Assembly: GCA_937899835.1 (NCBI GenBank)
Contig: CALCCE010000306.1
Coordinates: 1 to 64,000 of the forward strand
Source: an uncultured Flavobacteriales bacterium
GTDB taxonomy: Bacteria; Bacteroidota; Bacteroidia; Flavobacteriales_G; Salibacteraceae
Direction of reading: 5' to 3'
DNA length: 64,000 nt
Shown: positions 19,501-27,131 of the stretch, one piece after another
Layout of the letters: every line of letters starts with the position of its first letter
Numbering within the stretch: position 1 is the stretch's first letter
Made by a program: the position numbers and the translations under genes
Notes under the pieces: generated by a model
Database searches by the model: none
The model's input: only the letters and a program-made list of their open reading frames with translations
What the model was told of the DNA's origin: nothing

Positions 19501-19720
19501 TGCCCTGGTGCCCTTGAGACAAGCGCGGCAAAAGTCCGGCCCGCACCAGAGAGGATTTACCACAGCCTGAGGTACCTACAACGGCCAGGAAACGAAACCG
19601 ATCGAGGCGTGAAATCAGCTCTGCAATTTGTTGGTCCCGGCCATAGAAAAGGTGACTTTCCTCGGGCTCGAAACTGCGCAGTCCTGGAAAGGGGTTGGCC
19701 TTGAGTTTAGCTGTGTTCAT
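16586..19720 (-). CDS. Membrane-anchored STAND NTPase (nSTAND1) with coiled coil and WD40 propeller
   Basis: This is the first gene of the operon. Counted from the ATG at 19720 it has 1044 residues (an ATG at 19744 would add eight; 19720 is preferred because it begins the conserved NPFPGLRSFEPEE lead-in and because a possible promoter element overlaps the earlier codon). The P-loop NTPase domain has Walker A GTSGCGKSS (K55) and Walker B VIVVDQFEEL (D148, E151, E152). A helical winged part follows, then one transmembrane helix (about 493-517), a long heptad-like coiled coil rich in Q, E, K and A (about 520-655), and WD40 repeats (about 690-1000; e.g. SASLDGTIKIWAWK). STAND proteins oligomerise when repeats bind a ligand. 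No effector domain (protease, nuclease, TIR) is visible. Confidence 0.92.
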   Translation of the reverse strand: MNTAKLKANPFPGLRSFEPEESHLFYGRDQQIAELISRLDRFRFLAVVGTSGCGKSSLVRAGLLPRLSQGHQGMAGASWRTLLFKAGGNPFQNLSQAFLGHDEVTGEGVETDLTPEAVEQQLQSSENGIAEVAQTLGLEKRNLVIVVDQFEELFTFQQFSSDPGTQPRAQKFVNALLHAIAQRELSIYIVLTMRSDFLGNCTEFSGLTEAINDGQYLIPRLTFEQRKATVLGPIEQSGGTISDRLVDRILREVGEAQDQLPTLQHTLMRIWDYWEENRVGDAPMDYHEYEAVGKIEGALSIHAEEAFAELPDEHHKKIAENLFKALTDLGADNKGTRRPTPLSEVAQLSGVQEAEVMEVVEVFRASGRAFLMPPVKFSLQTETVLDISHESLMRKWVRLRQWVEEEIQSAELYLRLCESSLLYQQGKAGLLGNPELQLAINWEKENQPNLSWAQRYDPNLERALNFLDHSAHQYHLLVDREQARQKRELKRAKFFSIILGLASVVSLLFLLLAFILKFEAEDSERQAVKQSQLAVSKSQLALEQTKEAVAQKRISEQQQEIAYQQRLIAEKNRQIADEQSQIARQQESIAVRQKAVAVEQKQLAEEARDEAVKQEKIAVEQKQIADDNRQKAETSEANAKRLRLLAVARNVAIQATKIDVAESPELVNLLALQAYDFNLENGGNSHEPDIYQALMHATDNEQVLLGHNDAVRALAYGTDPTLLLSGSESGEIFLWDLPSKTYEELKSPQKGSSIRSLAISNNGQWASAGNFNGQVSLWDAPTQKFVNSWSMHRSVVYGLAYSAPQYALFSCGADSLLVAYDLKGDSKPAKQIAKLGSKGLSLAVSNNGRFLACGTQSGKVVLIDLNDELPQRSLSGTGAPVTALAFDQQGNYLFIGCENGQIQVQPLKSREAPRLLRGHESAVRGLNLNPISNELVSASLDGTIKIWAWKSAGNEPISIDRHQGWVWAAGFNPNGQQVASGSQDKTIRLWAANSEQMATGLCARLKRNLTREEWEKYIGKDIPYQSTCSSLPSGETATQSSRTP

Positions 19721-19741
19721 CACATTCGGGTACAGGAAAGT

Positions 19742-19773
19742 CAAAAGAAACTAAAAATACTGCCTTCTCCAAA
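19742..19773 (-). promoter_or_regulatory. Possible promoter of the seven-gene operon
   Basis: On the minus strand a TTTG element (19770-19773) is followed after 20 bases by TTCTTTTG (19742-19749), one base off the Bacteroidota consensus TAnnTTTG. Transcription would begin near 19735, about 15 bases before the ATG at 19720. The match is moderate and read by eye. Confidence 0.35.
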
Positions 19774-19846
19774 CCACATAAGAAGGCAAAATGGGGCCGT
19801 TCCTTCGGTTGTAAGCGGATATCATTTGTATTATTCTTGTAGCGCT

Positions 19847-20842
19847 GTGAGACTTTCGGAAAGAAACCGTTTTCTATGGGCCGTAATGCTGGTAATGATT
19901 GGCTGTTTGATGGCAGGTCACATAGGCTTTGCCCAGACCCTATCCCATCCTCCGCTATCCCCGGAAGACGCGCTTTTCCTGCGCTTAGAGAAGCTATCCA
20001 CAGCCGAAGGCCAAGCCTTGCAAGATTCCCTTCGAGCGGAAGGAGCAGTGCAAATGGCCGAAATGGTCGCCTTCTACCGGCAGGCCCAGCAGTTAGACGA
20101 AAACCGTTTGGCCGCCGTGGTGGATTCGCTTTTTGAGGTAGAAGCACCACCGGCCTTGTTTCACATATTGCGGAAGCGCTTGCTTTATCTGTCCAGGGAA
20201 GAACCTGTAGCACTGAGTTCCGATAGTTCCGATTCAATGGTGCTTTCAACCGATACATCTAGCTCACCGCCAGCGAAAAGTGGTTTTGGCTTCAGTTCAG
20301 TAGAGTTTCGGCCCTATCAGGACAACCTCGACATTGAATTGCGGGTTTTGGGAGAGTTTTTTCCGAGATTTTACTTCTATGCTTGGAACCGTACGCGCAT
20401 CAACTACGATTGGAAAGCTTCCAATTTCAACATTGTCGACCTTTATTTCAATTTCTACAAAGGCTTTTTTCTGGTGCAGGAAACTCAGGTCACCGACCTT
20501 GATGGAGCCGTGCCCCGTTACGGGATGCAATACTTTCACCGCTTCAACCCACAGCTAAGCTTCATTGTGCTGGCCACTGCGAATTTTAACGATTACCAAA
20601 ACTTAGAGTTCCTGTCGCAAGTGCGCTATTTCCCGCCACTTACTCCTAAGTTGGATGGAATGGTTTACTTAGAGACCTTGACCATTACCACCCGTGATGG
20701 CCACTTGGGCAGTGGTGAGCGCCTCAAATTAGGACTGCGCAAAAAGGGATTTCAATGGGGTGGAGCCATTGATGTAGAACAAATTGGCAACCGCCCGGAG
20801 TGGTTTACGGCCCCTTCGCTCTTTCTCCTTCGCACTTTTTAA
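19847..20842 (+). CDS. Secreted or outer-membrane protein of unknown function
   Basis: I do not recognise the family. The GTG start at 19847 gives 331 residues with a textbook signal peptide: basic start (RLSERNR), hydrophobic core (FLWAVMLVMIGCLMAG), and cleavage after GFA. An ATG at 19886 is an alternative but leaves no basic residues before the core. The first third is helical and acidic; a serine-rich linker (about 120-140) follows; the last 190 residues alternate polar and aromatic residues like strands of a small membrane barrel and end in FLLRTF. It is divergent from the STAND operon with about 126 bases between the starts and overlaps the tail of the next, convergent gene by 4 bases. 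Confidence 0.7.
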   Translation: MRLSERNRFLWAVMLVMIGCLMAGHIGFAQTLSHPPLSPEDALFLRLEKLSTAEGQALQDSLRAEGAVQMAEMVAFYRQAQQLDENRLAAVVDSLFEVEAPPALFHILRKRLLYLSREEPVALSSDSSDSMVLSTDTSSSPPAKSGFGFSSVEFRPYQDNLDIELRVLGEFFPRFYFYAWNRTRINYDWKASNFNIVDLYFNFYKGFFLVQETQVTDLDGAVPRYGMQYFHRFNPQLSFIVLATANFNDYQNLEFLSQVRYFPPLTPKLDGMVYLETLTITTRDGHLGSGERLKLGLRKKGFQWGGAIDVEQIGNRPEWFTAPSLFLLRTF

Positions 20843-21378
20843 GCCCTTTCAATTGAGTTTTCTGGTCCCTGGAGCACTTCATAAGATAGAGGCTCTGAAG
20901 GTTCCTCTTGGAAAATGAGCTGCCGTAATGTAGCTGTAGGTGTGCTTAAATGCCGTTTCATATCCCACTTATGGAAAGGCAATGCCTGTTTGCCCGTTTG
21001 GTAGGCGCGTTGGAAATTGGTCCATTCTTCGGGGTAGAAAAAAAGAGCAATGCCAACGCAGGTGAGGTTGGCCAACGACTTCTTGCCGTTTCCCAGGGTG
21101 ATGAACTGTCCGCAGGTTTCTTCTTTCATGGTTGTGCCGTATTCAAACAACACGTGGTAGGTATCGTGAAACTCTGCGCGGGGCAGCAGCTGCAGTTGAT
21201 TTCGGGTAAGAAAGAGGTAGAGGTCGTGGCCAAGGCTTGCTTTGGGAAATTGAGATAAATCCTCGGTAGAAAGATTCCATGGTTGACGCTTGAAACGACT
21301 CAAAAAATAGAACGGCTGGATGGAACGGAAGATGGCAAATACGATCTTTTCCCGAACTTCTGATAGGAAGGTTGGCAT
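20839..21378 (-). CDS. Coq4-like protein
   Basis: This soluble protein of 179 residues resembles the ubiquinone biosynthesis scaffold/enzyme Coq4. The telltale motif is HDTYHVLFEYGTTMKEE (about 92-108), matching the HDxxH plus downstream Glu metal-binding pattern of that family. Bacteroidota make menaquinone rather than ubiquinone, so the true role is unclear; Coq4 homologues outside quinone synthesis exist in many bacteria. It converges on the secreted-protein gene to its left with a 4-base tail overlap. To its right an inverted repeat lies in the shared 200-base region with the decarboxylase gene. Confidence 0.7.
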   Translation of the reverse strand: MPTFLSEVREKIVFAIFRSIQPFYFLSRFKRQPWNLSTEDLSQFPKASLGHDLYLFLTRNQLQLLPRAEFHDTYHVLFEYGTTMKEETCGQFITLGNGKKSLANLTCVGIALFFYPEEWTNFQRAYQTGKQALPFHKWDMKRHLSTPTATLRQLIFQEEPSEPLSYEVLQGPENSIERA

Positions 21379-21415
21379 GGAGTGATTGGGGTTAGGTGAA
21401 ATTTTTAATTAAAAG

Positions 21416-21434
21416 TACTTTGAAATACAAAGTA
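21416..21434. promoter_or_regulatory. Inverted repeat TACTTTG-N5-CAAAGTA, candidate operator
   Basis: A perfect 7-base inverted repeat with a 5-base spacer sits 38 bases upstream of the Coq4-like gene and about 150 bases upstream of the decarboxylase gene. Each arm also resembles the TTTG-type promoter element of the phylum, so it may be an operator over a promoter. The binding protein is unknown. Confidence 0.5.
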
Positions 21435-21580
21435 AATAAAACGCATTAACACTTTTTCTGATTTCTCCGACAAGAATCGCCTTCAAGAGCCAATGAGAGC
21501 GATTTTAAAATTTACTTGTCGATAGCCATTGTCACCCCGGTCATTTTGTGCATCCTTACGGCAGAACCTACAAACTGGTT

Positions 21581-22963
21581 ATGCATCAAGAAGACCTTCA
21601 ATTTTTCCAACACATCACCCAACAATTATTAAAAGCAGAATTTGAAACGCCGGTAGTTACTCCCATCCCACCTACTGAAATGAACCAGCGTTTCAACCTC
21701 GACCTTTCGGAAGAGGGCATTTCCGACGAAGTTTTTCAGCCTTTGCTACAGGATCTGATTTTAAATACCCCTCGAACATCTACCGGATCGTTCTTCAACC
21801 AACTTTTTGGAGGAAGAAGAAGCAAAGCCGTGATGGCCGAGTTGCTTTCGGTAGTGCTCAACAACAGCATGTATACCCACAAAGTAGCGGGCCCTATGGT
21901 AGGCGTAGAGCAATCGGTGATTCGCTCCGTTTGTGATCTTATTGGCTACGGTACGGAATCCGACGGTACTTTTCCTCCGGGCGGCTCGATGGGGAATTTC
22001 ATGGGGATGGTAATGGCTCGTGATGCCTATTTAGAGCAACACCCCGAAGTAGCGCCACACCTTTTGCGGTACTACACCTCCGATCAATCGCACTATTCCA
22101 TTAGTAAAAATGGTTCTTTGATGGGCTTGTTGGCCAATCAGATGCAACAAGTAGCTTCTGACGATTTAGGACGCATGATTCCGGAACGTTTGCTGGAACA
22201 CGTACAACAAGATCGGGCGGCAGGATTGCACCCTTGCTTTGTGAATGCTACCGCCGGAACCACCGTGATGGGCGCGTTCGATCCCGTTCAGGCCCTTGGA
22301 GAAATGGCCCACCAAGAAGGATTTTGGCTGCACGTAGATGGCGCCTATTGTGGCGGGGTGATCTTCAGTGAGTCGTTGAAGACGCAAGTCAAAGGTTTAG
22401 AGCTAAGTCACTCTTTTGGTTTCAATGCCCATAAACTTCCAGGATCGCCTTTGTCGTGCTCTATTTTGGTGGCACAAAATCGTACCGACTTGTTGCGTTC
22501 TTTTAACCACAAGGCCGACTACTTGTATCAAACTGAGGCGCAGCGGTACAATCCAGGCATGACCTCTTTGCAGTGTGGACGCCGAAATGATGCGCTTAAA
22601 TTTTGGGCTTTGTGGAAAACCGAAGGTTCCAAAGGCATGGGCAAAATGGTCGATCACCAATTCCAATTGGCCCAGGAAGCCAGAGATTATGTGGCCGACC
22701 ATCCTGACTATATTCTCTACAATCAAGGCCCAGGTATCTCGGTGTGTTTCAATTACAAAGGCATTTCGGCCAAGGAACTGTGCACCGCTCTAAACGAGAG
22801 TGCACAATTGATGGTGGGGTACGGCAGTTTTCGCGGCCAGGAGTTTGTACGCATGGTGACGATCAATGCTAACTTGGTGAAAACCGATATCCAACACTTC
22901 TTTGAAACCTTAGAGGCTTTTGTGGCTGAATACACTTTAGAAGCCAGTTCAGTATCTGTTTGA
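21581..22963 (+). CDS. PLP-dependent group II amino acid decarboxylase
   Basis: This cytoplasmic enzyme of 460 residues belongs to the pyridoxal-phosphate-dependent decarboxylase family (glutamate, cysteine sulfinate, aromatic amino acid type). Visible signatures: the substrate-side segment GSMGNFMGMVMARD, the cofactor-binding aspartate in WLHVDGAYCGG, and the Schiff-base lysine in FNAHKLPGSPLSCS, where the usual Trp or Met after His-Lys is Leu. The ATG at 21581 is preferred over an upstream GTG at 21548 because family sequences begin near MHQEDLQFF. The substrate cannot be fixed by eye; the diverged lysine context leaves it open among acidic and aromatic amino acids. It is a single gene without clear operon partners. 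Confidence 0.9.
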   Translation: MHQEDLQFFQHITQQLLKAEFETPVVTPIPPTEMNQRFNLDLSEEGISDEVFQPLLQDLILNTPRTSTGSFFNQLFGGRRSKAVMAELLSVVLNNSMYTHKVAGPMVGVEQSVIRSVCDLIGYGTESDGTFPPGGSMGNFMGMVMARDAYLEQHPEVAPHLLRYYTSDQSHYSISKNGSLMGLLANQMQQVASDDLGRMIPERLLEHVQQDRAAGLHPCFVNATAGTTVMGAFDPVQALGEMAHQEGFWLHVDGAYCGGVIFSESLKTQVKGLELSHSFGFNAHKLPGSPLSCSILVAQNRTDLLRSFNHKADYLYQTEAQRYNPGMTSLQCGRRNDALKFWALWKTEGSKGMGKMVDHQFQLAQEARDYVADHPDYILYNQGPGISVCFNYKGISAKELCTALNESAQLMVGYGSFRGQEFVRMVTINANLVKTDIQHFFETLEAFVAEYTLEASSVSV

Positions 22964-22969
22964 TACTAC

Positions 22970-23362
22970 TCAACTGCCGGCGAATATTAACCCGCCGATC
23001 GCCAACAATAGCATCCATTGGCCCAACTTCAAATAGTTGCTGGGAAAGGCTTTGGACAGGGTAATGACGAATGCCCAAACGATTGCATAGGCCAAATAGT
23101 GAAGGCCAAGCAGGAACAATAGCACTTCAGCATTGCCCAATATTTCGGTGAAGTTGATCAAGGCGATCAACACCGAAGACGAAAGCAGGTCGACGGAAAT
23201 CCAATGCCAGCCGCAACGGGCCATGGTCCAATAAAGTCGCTTTTGATGATCGGAATCGCTCTTTTCAGGTTCCAATTGTCGAATTTCGCGGTCTCCTACG
23301 AAGGTGTGTACCAAAAAGGCCAGGGCAGTAAGCAGGTTAGCAGCCAACAAAAAATAACTCAC
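22970..23362 (-). CDS. Small four-helix membrane protein of unknown function
   Basis: The 130-residue protein has four hydrophobic stretches (about 2-21, 55-72, 78-98, 108-128) and a charged loop after the first (REIRQLEPEKSDSD). I do not recognise the family beyond a general inner-membrane protein. It lies downstream of, and in the same direction as, the Crp/Fnr regulator gene 77 bases away, so it may be controlled by it. It converges on the decarboxylase gene with 6 bases between stops. Confidence 0.75.
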   Translation of the reverse strand: MSYFLLAANLLTALAFLVHTFVGDREIRQLEPEKSDSDHQKRLYWTMARCGWHWISVDLLSSSVLIALINFTEILGNAEVLLFLLGLHYLAYAIVWAFVITLSKAFPSNYLKLGQWMLLLAIGGLIFAGS

Positions 23363-23438
23363 GGATTTGTAAAGTTTTAGTGTTGACCAAAGGTCGTTCG
23401 ACGGTACCCCTTTTCTCCTTGACTATCGTCAAGAAAGT

Positions 23439-24041
23439 TTAGCGAAGGGCCACACGATGGCGGATGCGGCTCAACGTTTCGGGGGTTACGCCAAGGTAAC
23501 CGGCGAGGTGGTGTAGATTAATGCGTTGCAGCCAGTCAGGGTGTTCCTGCAGCAAGTGAAGGTAGCGTTGTTCGGGGCTCAGCGTGATAAATGTGGCCAC
23601 CAGATTTTGGTACATGATGAGCTCTTCGGTTTGAATGGACCAGGTGAGCAAATCAAACTTGGGGAAACGGTCCAAAATTTCGAACGTAACCGCTCGGCTA
23701 ATGGCCACCAGACGGCAATTTTCAAGGCATTGAAAGCCATGTCGTGCCGGAGTTTGTTTCAGAAAGCTTTCATATGAACTGATAAAGGAATTTTCCAGAT
23801 AGAAAAAAGCCGTTTTTTCTTCTCCTTCCACCGGATAATACATTCTTACTGCGCCTTGAATAACGAAATAGAAGTCTTTTGAGCACTTCTCGGCTTCCAA
23901 CAAGTATTCACCTTTGGCTACTTCTATCACTTCCGCATGGGCCAGCAGGTAGTCGCGTTCCTCTTGCGACAACTCCGCTATAGCATTGAGGTAGTCGAAC
24001 AAAGGGGCCATGGCTTGGGGTGCTTCCATGTCCCCAAACAT
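23439..24041 (-). CDS. Crp/Fnr-family transcriptional regulator
   Basis: This cytoplasmic regulator has 200 residues from the ATG at 24041. An N-terminal cNMP-binding fold (about 20-130; GEYLLEAEK, FYFVIQGAVRMYY) carries no clear phosphate-binding Arg and so probably senses something other than cAMP. A C-terminal helix-turn-helix (about 150-195) reads LHHLAGYLGVTPETLSRIRH. Proteins of this shape are very common in Bacteroidota and mostly uncharacterised. A terminator for the gene on its right lies directly upstream. The adjacent four-helix membrane protein may be its target. Confidence 0.9.
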   Translation of the reverse strand: MFGDMEAPQAMAPLFDYLNAIAELSQEERDYLLAHAEVIEVAKGEYLLEAEKCSKDFYFVIQGAVRMYYPVEGEEKTAFFYLENSFISSYESFLKQTPARHGFQCLENCRLVAISRAVTFEILDRFPKFDLLTWSIQTEELIMYQNLVATFITLSPEQRYLHLLQEHPDWLQRINLHHLAGYLGVTPETLSRIRHRVALR

Positions 24042-24055
24042 AACCAAGGGCGTTG

Positions 24056-24091
24056 GAAAACAAAAAGCCCCGCCAAAATATGGCAGGGCTT
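24056..24091 (-). terminator. Rho-independent terminator of the small secreted protein gene
   Basis: The stem AAGCCC-x-GCCA / TGGC-x-GGGCTT (24065-24091, loop of 5) is followed on the minus strand by a T-rich run (TTTTTGTTTT). It lies 20 bases past the stop at 24112. Confidence 0.8.
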
Positions 24092-24111
24092 CACCAAAAG
24101 GGTGGGGAGCA

Positions 24112-24489
24112 CTAATTGATGGTTATGTTGGCTCCTGGATTTATAACGACCATGTGGCCGCAACCGGTAGGCGGTATGGAGATGACATCGGGTGGGCCCG
24201 GACAAAACGGGCTGCTCACCACCACGGAACCTCCACCCATGTTGTCGACCTCCACGTGGTTCATTTGGAAAAAGGTGGAGAAGGGACCACCCGGGCCAAC
24301 GATCATCATCATGGCCCCGGGTGCAACGGCGTATTGCCCAACTCCGGCGGGCCCACAAAATGGATCGACCCATTCTACGGCAACCATATGGTTGCAGACC
24401 GAATAATTGTAAATGAATCGGGTCTGCGCTTGCGTGTCAAACGACAAAAAAGTAAGCACCAAGGCAGCTAATAAAGAAGCAATTTTCAT
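24112..24489 (-). CDS. Small secreted protein of unknown function
   Basis: From the ATG at 24489 the product has 125 residues. A signal peptide (MKIASLLAALVLTFLSF, cleavage after TQAQ) is followed by a mature part of about 100 residues rich in Gly, Pro, Val and Met, with five cysteines that could form disulfides and phrases such as VAPGAMMMIVGPGGPF. No family is recognised. A strong terminator follows 20 bases after the stop, and the gene is separated from the LuxR-type regulator on its right by a divergent spacer of about 258 bases, so it is a single-gene unit. Extended upstream reading adds only non-conserved sequence before the signal peptide. Confidence 0.65.
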   Translation of the reverse strand: MKIASLLAALVLTFLSFDTQAQTRFIYNYSVCNHMVAVEWVDPFCGPAGVGQYAVAPGAMMMIVGPGGPFSTFFQMNHVEVDNMGGGSVVVSSPFCPGPPDVISIPPTGCGHMVVINPGANITIN

Positions 24490-24747
24490 AGTGATTGATA
24501 TTAGATGAATGAGGGAGCAAGATGAGGGCTCAAAAGCGCAAATGCGTCCTCCGTTTGGGCGATTTTGAGGAAAAATAGCCATGTAACCCAAACGGGTGAC
24601 ACGATTTTAATGAATTGAAAATGAGGATTTTTGTAGTGTTGAAAAGGTTTTTCAAGGCAAGAATTTGTTTTCTTCACTACGTTGTTTTTCTTTGGATTTG
24701 CAGGGAGCCCCACCCGGCCACCACCAACCCAGGCTAAAATCCATTCC

Positions 24748-26478
24748 ATGCTCCACCGCACCCCACCCTTTTTCATTGTTCTGCTGCTTTTGTTAGGAGG
24801 AATCTCCTTCGAAGGTTTTGGGCAAAAAACTTCAGGAAAGGCCTACCTCGATAGCCTCGAAAATCGATTGATGTTGGCCGAATCCGATTCTGGTCGGATG
24901 GATTTCCTCGGGAAACTGGCTTATCGTTGGCGGACGGTAGAAGCTGCCCGGTCCAAGTCTTATTCGCGGCAATTGATCCAGTTGGCTACCGCTCAGCAAG
25001 ACACCTACATGCTGGCCATGGGCTGGCGCGGGTTGGCCAAAACCCACCGCCACCAGCAAGAGTACGATTCTGCCCGGGTTATTTTCGATACCCTGGCACT
25101 CTGGTGGGAACGCAATGGCGACCGACTTGCTCTGGTTACTACTTTGAATGATTTGGGTTGGTTGGAGAAAATGCGAGGCGAACCGGAGGGTGCCATTGAA
25201 TACGGACTAAAAGCCTTGGAAATCAACCGCCCGGTATTTCACCGAAAGGGGCTTGCCCGAACGTATGCGCTGTTGGGAGCAGCCCACAAAACCTCGGTCA
25301 CTCAGGTTTACGTTCAGCCTTACCCACCCGAAGCGGTAGCCTTGTTGCGTAAAGCCATGCAGTATGAAGAAGAAGCCTTGGCGATCAACCTCGAATTGGG
25401 CAATTCTTATGCAAAAAGTGCGGCCGTTATCCTGGCCAATACTTACGCTTTGCTAAACCTCAATCAAAAATCTTTCGAAGCTTACACCATAGCCGATTCG
25501 CTTTGTCGAGTATACCATTGTGATGAATCCAAAGCCGCAGAAATCGACTTTAACCGAGCTTTAACGGTACGCGACTTGGGCAATATAGACTTTGCCGATT
25601 CGGTGTTTCAGGCCCGAAGGTCTTTTTTTGCCACCTGCGAAAACCTGAAAACAGCTTACAAGTTTTTCTACAACTACTACCGTCTGGCCGTGGAAAAAGA
25701 CAATTTGGAAATGGCCTTAGAGTTGGCATTGATCGCGCTGGACAAGGCTGAAAAGGCTAGCATTACCATCCATGAATTGGAGGCCAATGTGATTGTGGCC
25801 AAGGCTTGGAGCAAGTTGGGGCACCATGATTCTGCGGTGGTAGCGTGGAATAAGGCCTACCGAATGAAGGTGGAGCAAGACAAAGTGGCCTTGCGGGCCA
25901 AAGCCGATGAACTGACCCTGAAGTACGAAACCCACTTAAAAGAACAGGCCATCCAGCAATTAGAGCTGGAAAAGCAATTCAGTGCCCTGGAAGACCTTAG
26001 CCAGATTACCCAGTTGCGCCAGCAGCGCTGGGGCTTGATCCTAGCCGGGTTGTTAATTTTTGTTTTGGTGGCATTGTTGGTCACCCTCAACCAACGAAGC
26101 AAGGCCCGGCAAGCTTTGGCAAGGGAAAAATTATCCGCCGGAGCCAATGAATTGGAAGTGTTAAGGGCCAACTTACAATCGGAGTTAGAGAGCCGTCCGC
26201 CGGTATTCAAAATGCATTCTGAGCAGAAAGACATCAACGAATACCTGTTATCGCCTTTGACCGAACGGGAAATGGAGGTACTGCTCCTGTTGTCAGAAGG
26301 TTTGTCGAATCGGGCCATTTCCGACCGCTTGCACATTTCTCCCAATACGGCGAAGACCCACATTGCGCGGATTTACGATAAGTTGGACGTCAACAACCGT
26401 ACACAGGCCGCACGTAAAGCAAGCAACCTAAAGCTGCTTCAACATTTAAAACAAGTGAAAGAGCCGCTGGCTTCTTAA
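24748..26478 (+). CDS. TPR-containing membrane-anchored LuxR-type transcriptional regulator
   Basis: The product has 576 residues from the ATG at 24748. A signal-like N-terminus (FFIVLLLLLGGISF) precedes a periplasmic TPR region (about 30-380). One transmembrane helix follows (about 429-448, GLILAGLLIFVLVALLVTL), then a short coiled coil and a LuxR/GerE helix-turn-helix (about 503-560: LTEREMEVLLLLSEG, ISPNTAKTHIARIYDKL). This one-component layout, sensor repeats outside and DNA binding inside, is frequent in Bacteroidota. The regulated genes are unknown. Its tail overlaps the convergent gene to its right by 4 bases. Confidence 0.9.
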   Translation: MLHRTPPFFIVLLLLLGGISFEGFGQKTSGKAYLDSLENRLMLAESDSGRMDFLGKLAYRWRTVEAARSKSYSRQLIQLATAQQDTYMLAMGWRGLAKTHRHQQEYDSARVIFDTLALWWERNGDRLALVTTLNDLGWLEKMRGEPEGAIEYGLKALEINRPVFHRKGLARTYALLGAAHKTSVTQVYVQPYPPEAVALLRKAMQYEEEALAINLELGNSYAKSAAVILANTYALLNLNQKSFEAYTIADSLCRVYHCDESKAAEIDFNRALTVRDLGNIDFADSVFQARRSFFATCENLKTAYKFFYNYYRLAVEKDNLEMALELALIALDKAEKASITIHELEANVIVAKAWSKLGHHDSAVVAWNKAYRMKVEQDKVALRAKADELTLKYETHLKEQAIQQLELEKQFSALEDLSQITQLRQQRWGLILAGLLIFVLVALLVTLNQRSKARQALAREKLSAGANELEVLRANLQSELESRPPVFKMHSEQKDINEYLLSPLTEREMEVLLLLSEGLSNRAISDRLHISPNTAKTHIARIYDKLDVNNRTQAARKASNLKLLQHLKQVKEPLAS

Positions 26479-26885
26479 AAAGAGAGCAAGTCGGGTTCGA
26501 GAAAAGTGGTGCGCCCTTGTTCGCCTTGCAACTTGGCTTTGGAATAGTGGCTTTCCAGCAAGGATTTAAACTGGTTACGAAGTTTTGGAAATTCTTCGAG
26601 CAAGCTGACAAAATCGGTGCTGCGGCTTCGGGTCATAAAATGGTTCACCACCTTCACGCCTGCTTCGGTCATGGTTTGGTGAAATTTCTTACCATCGGTC
26701 CAAAACGCATCGTAGCGTTTGATTTGTAAAGAGATGTTTTCAATGGCCGTTTCTAAACCGTATTGCTGCAGATGGAGGTAGGCTAAACGAAGGTGTGCCT
26801 CATGATTGAACCACTCGGGAGGAAAGGAACAATCGGCAAATCGCCGGATAAAATCCGAATCGTTTAACTGGAAGTGAGTAGGCAT
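26475..26885 (-). CDS. Conserved-looking soluble protein of unknown function
   Basis: The 136-residue protein starts at the ATG at 26885; the longer reading adds only non-conserved residues. It is helical, with the distinctive stretch FNHEAHLRLAYLHLQQYG near residue 25 and a second histidine at KKFHQTM, which together look like a possible metal site. I cannot name the family. It is convergent with the LuxR-type regulator (4-base tail overlap) and divergent from the TerB-like gene, with a 246-base spacer in which I see no further feature. Confidence 0.7.
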   Translation of the reverse strand: MPTHFQLNDSDFIRRFADCSFPPEWFNHEAHLRLAYLHLQQYGLETAIENISLQIKRYDAFWTDGKKFHQTMTEAGVKVVNHFMTRSRSTDFVSLLEEFPKLRNQFKSLLESHYSKAKLQGEQGRTTFLEPDLLSF

Positions 26886-27131
26886 GATGGAGTAGCGTAA
26901 TGCAACTAAGTTACGGAGAATTACAGGCCGTTGCAAATGGTACTTTCGTCGAGCGAATTGTGACATCCGTCAATTTATGCCACTCAAACGGGGTCAGGAT
27001 AGAACAAAAGCCGGATTGCAGCTTTTGGGCACCAACTTATCAACGCGCTTTTGCTTACAACAAAATTTCCGCTCCGCTCGGTGCTCCTGCGTAAACCTCA
27101 TTTTTGTGTAAATCCAACTTTTTCAATCAAC

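Noticed and set aside
16586-19720. Anti-phage defence (Avs-like STAND) system
   Set aside because: No effector domain is visible, no nuclease or other defence gene is nearby, and the operon partners are signalling and transport proteins. Not excluded, but not supported.
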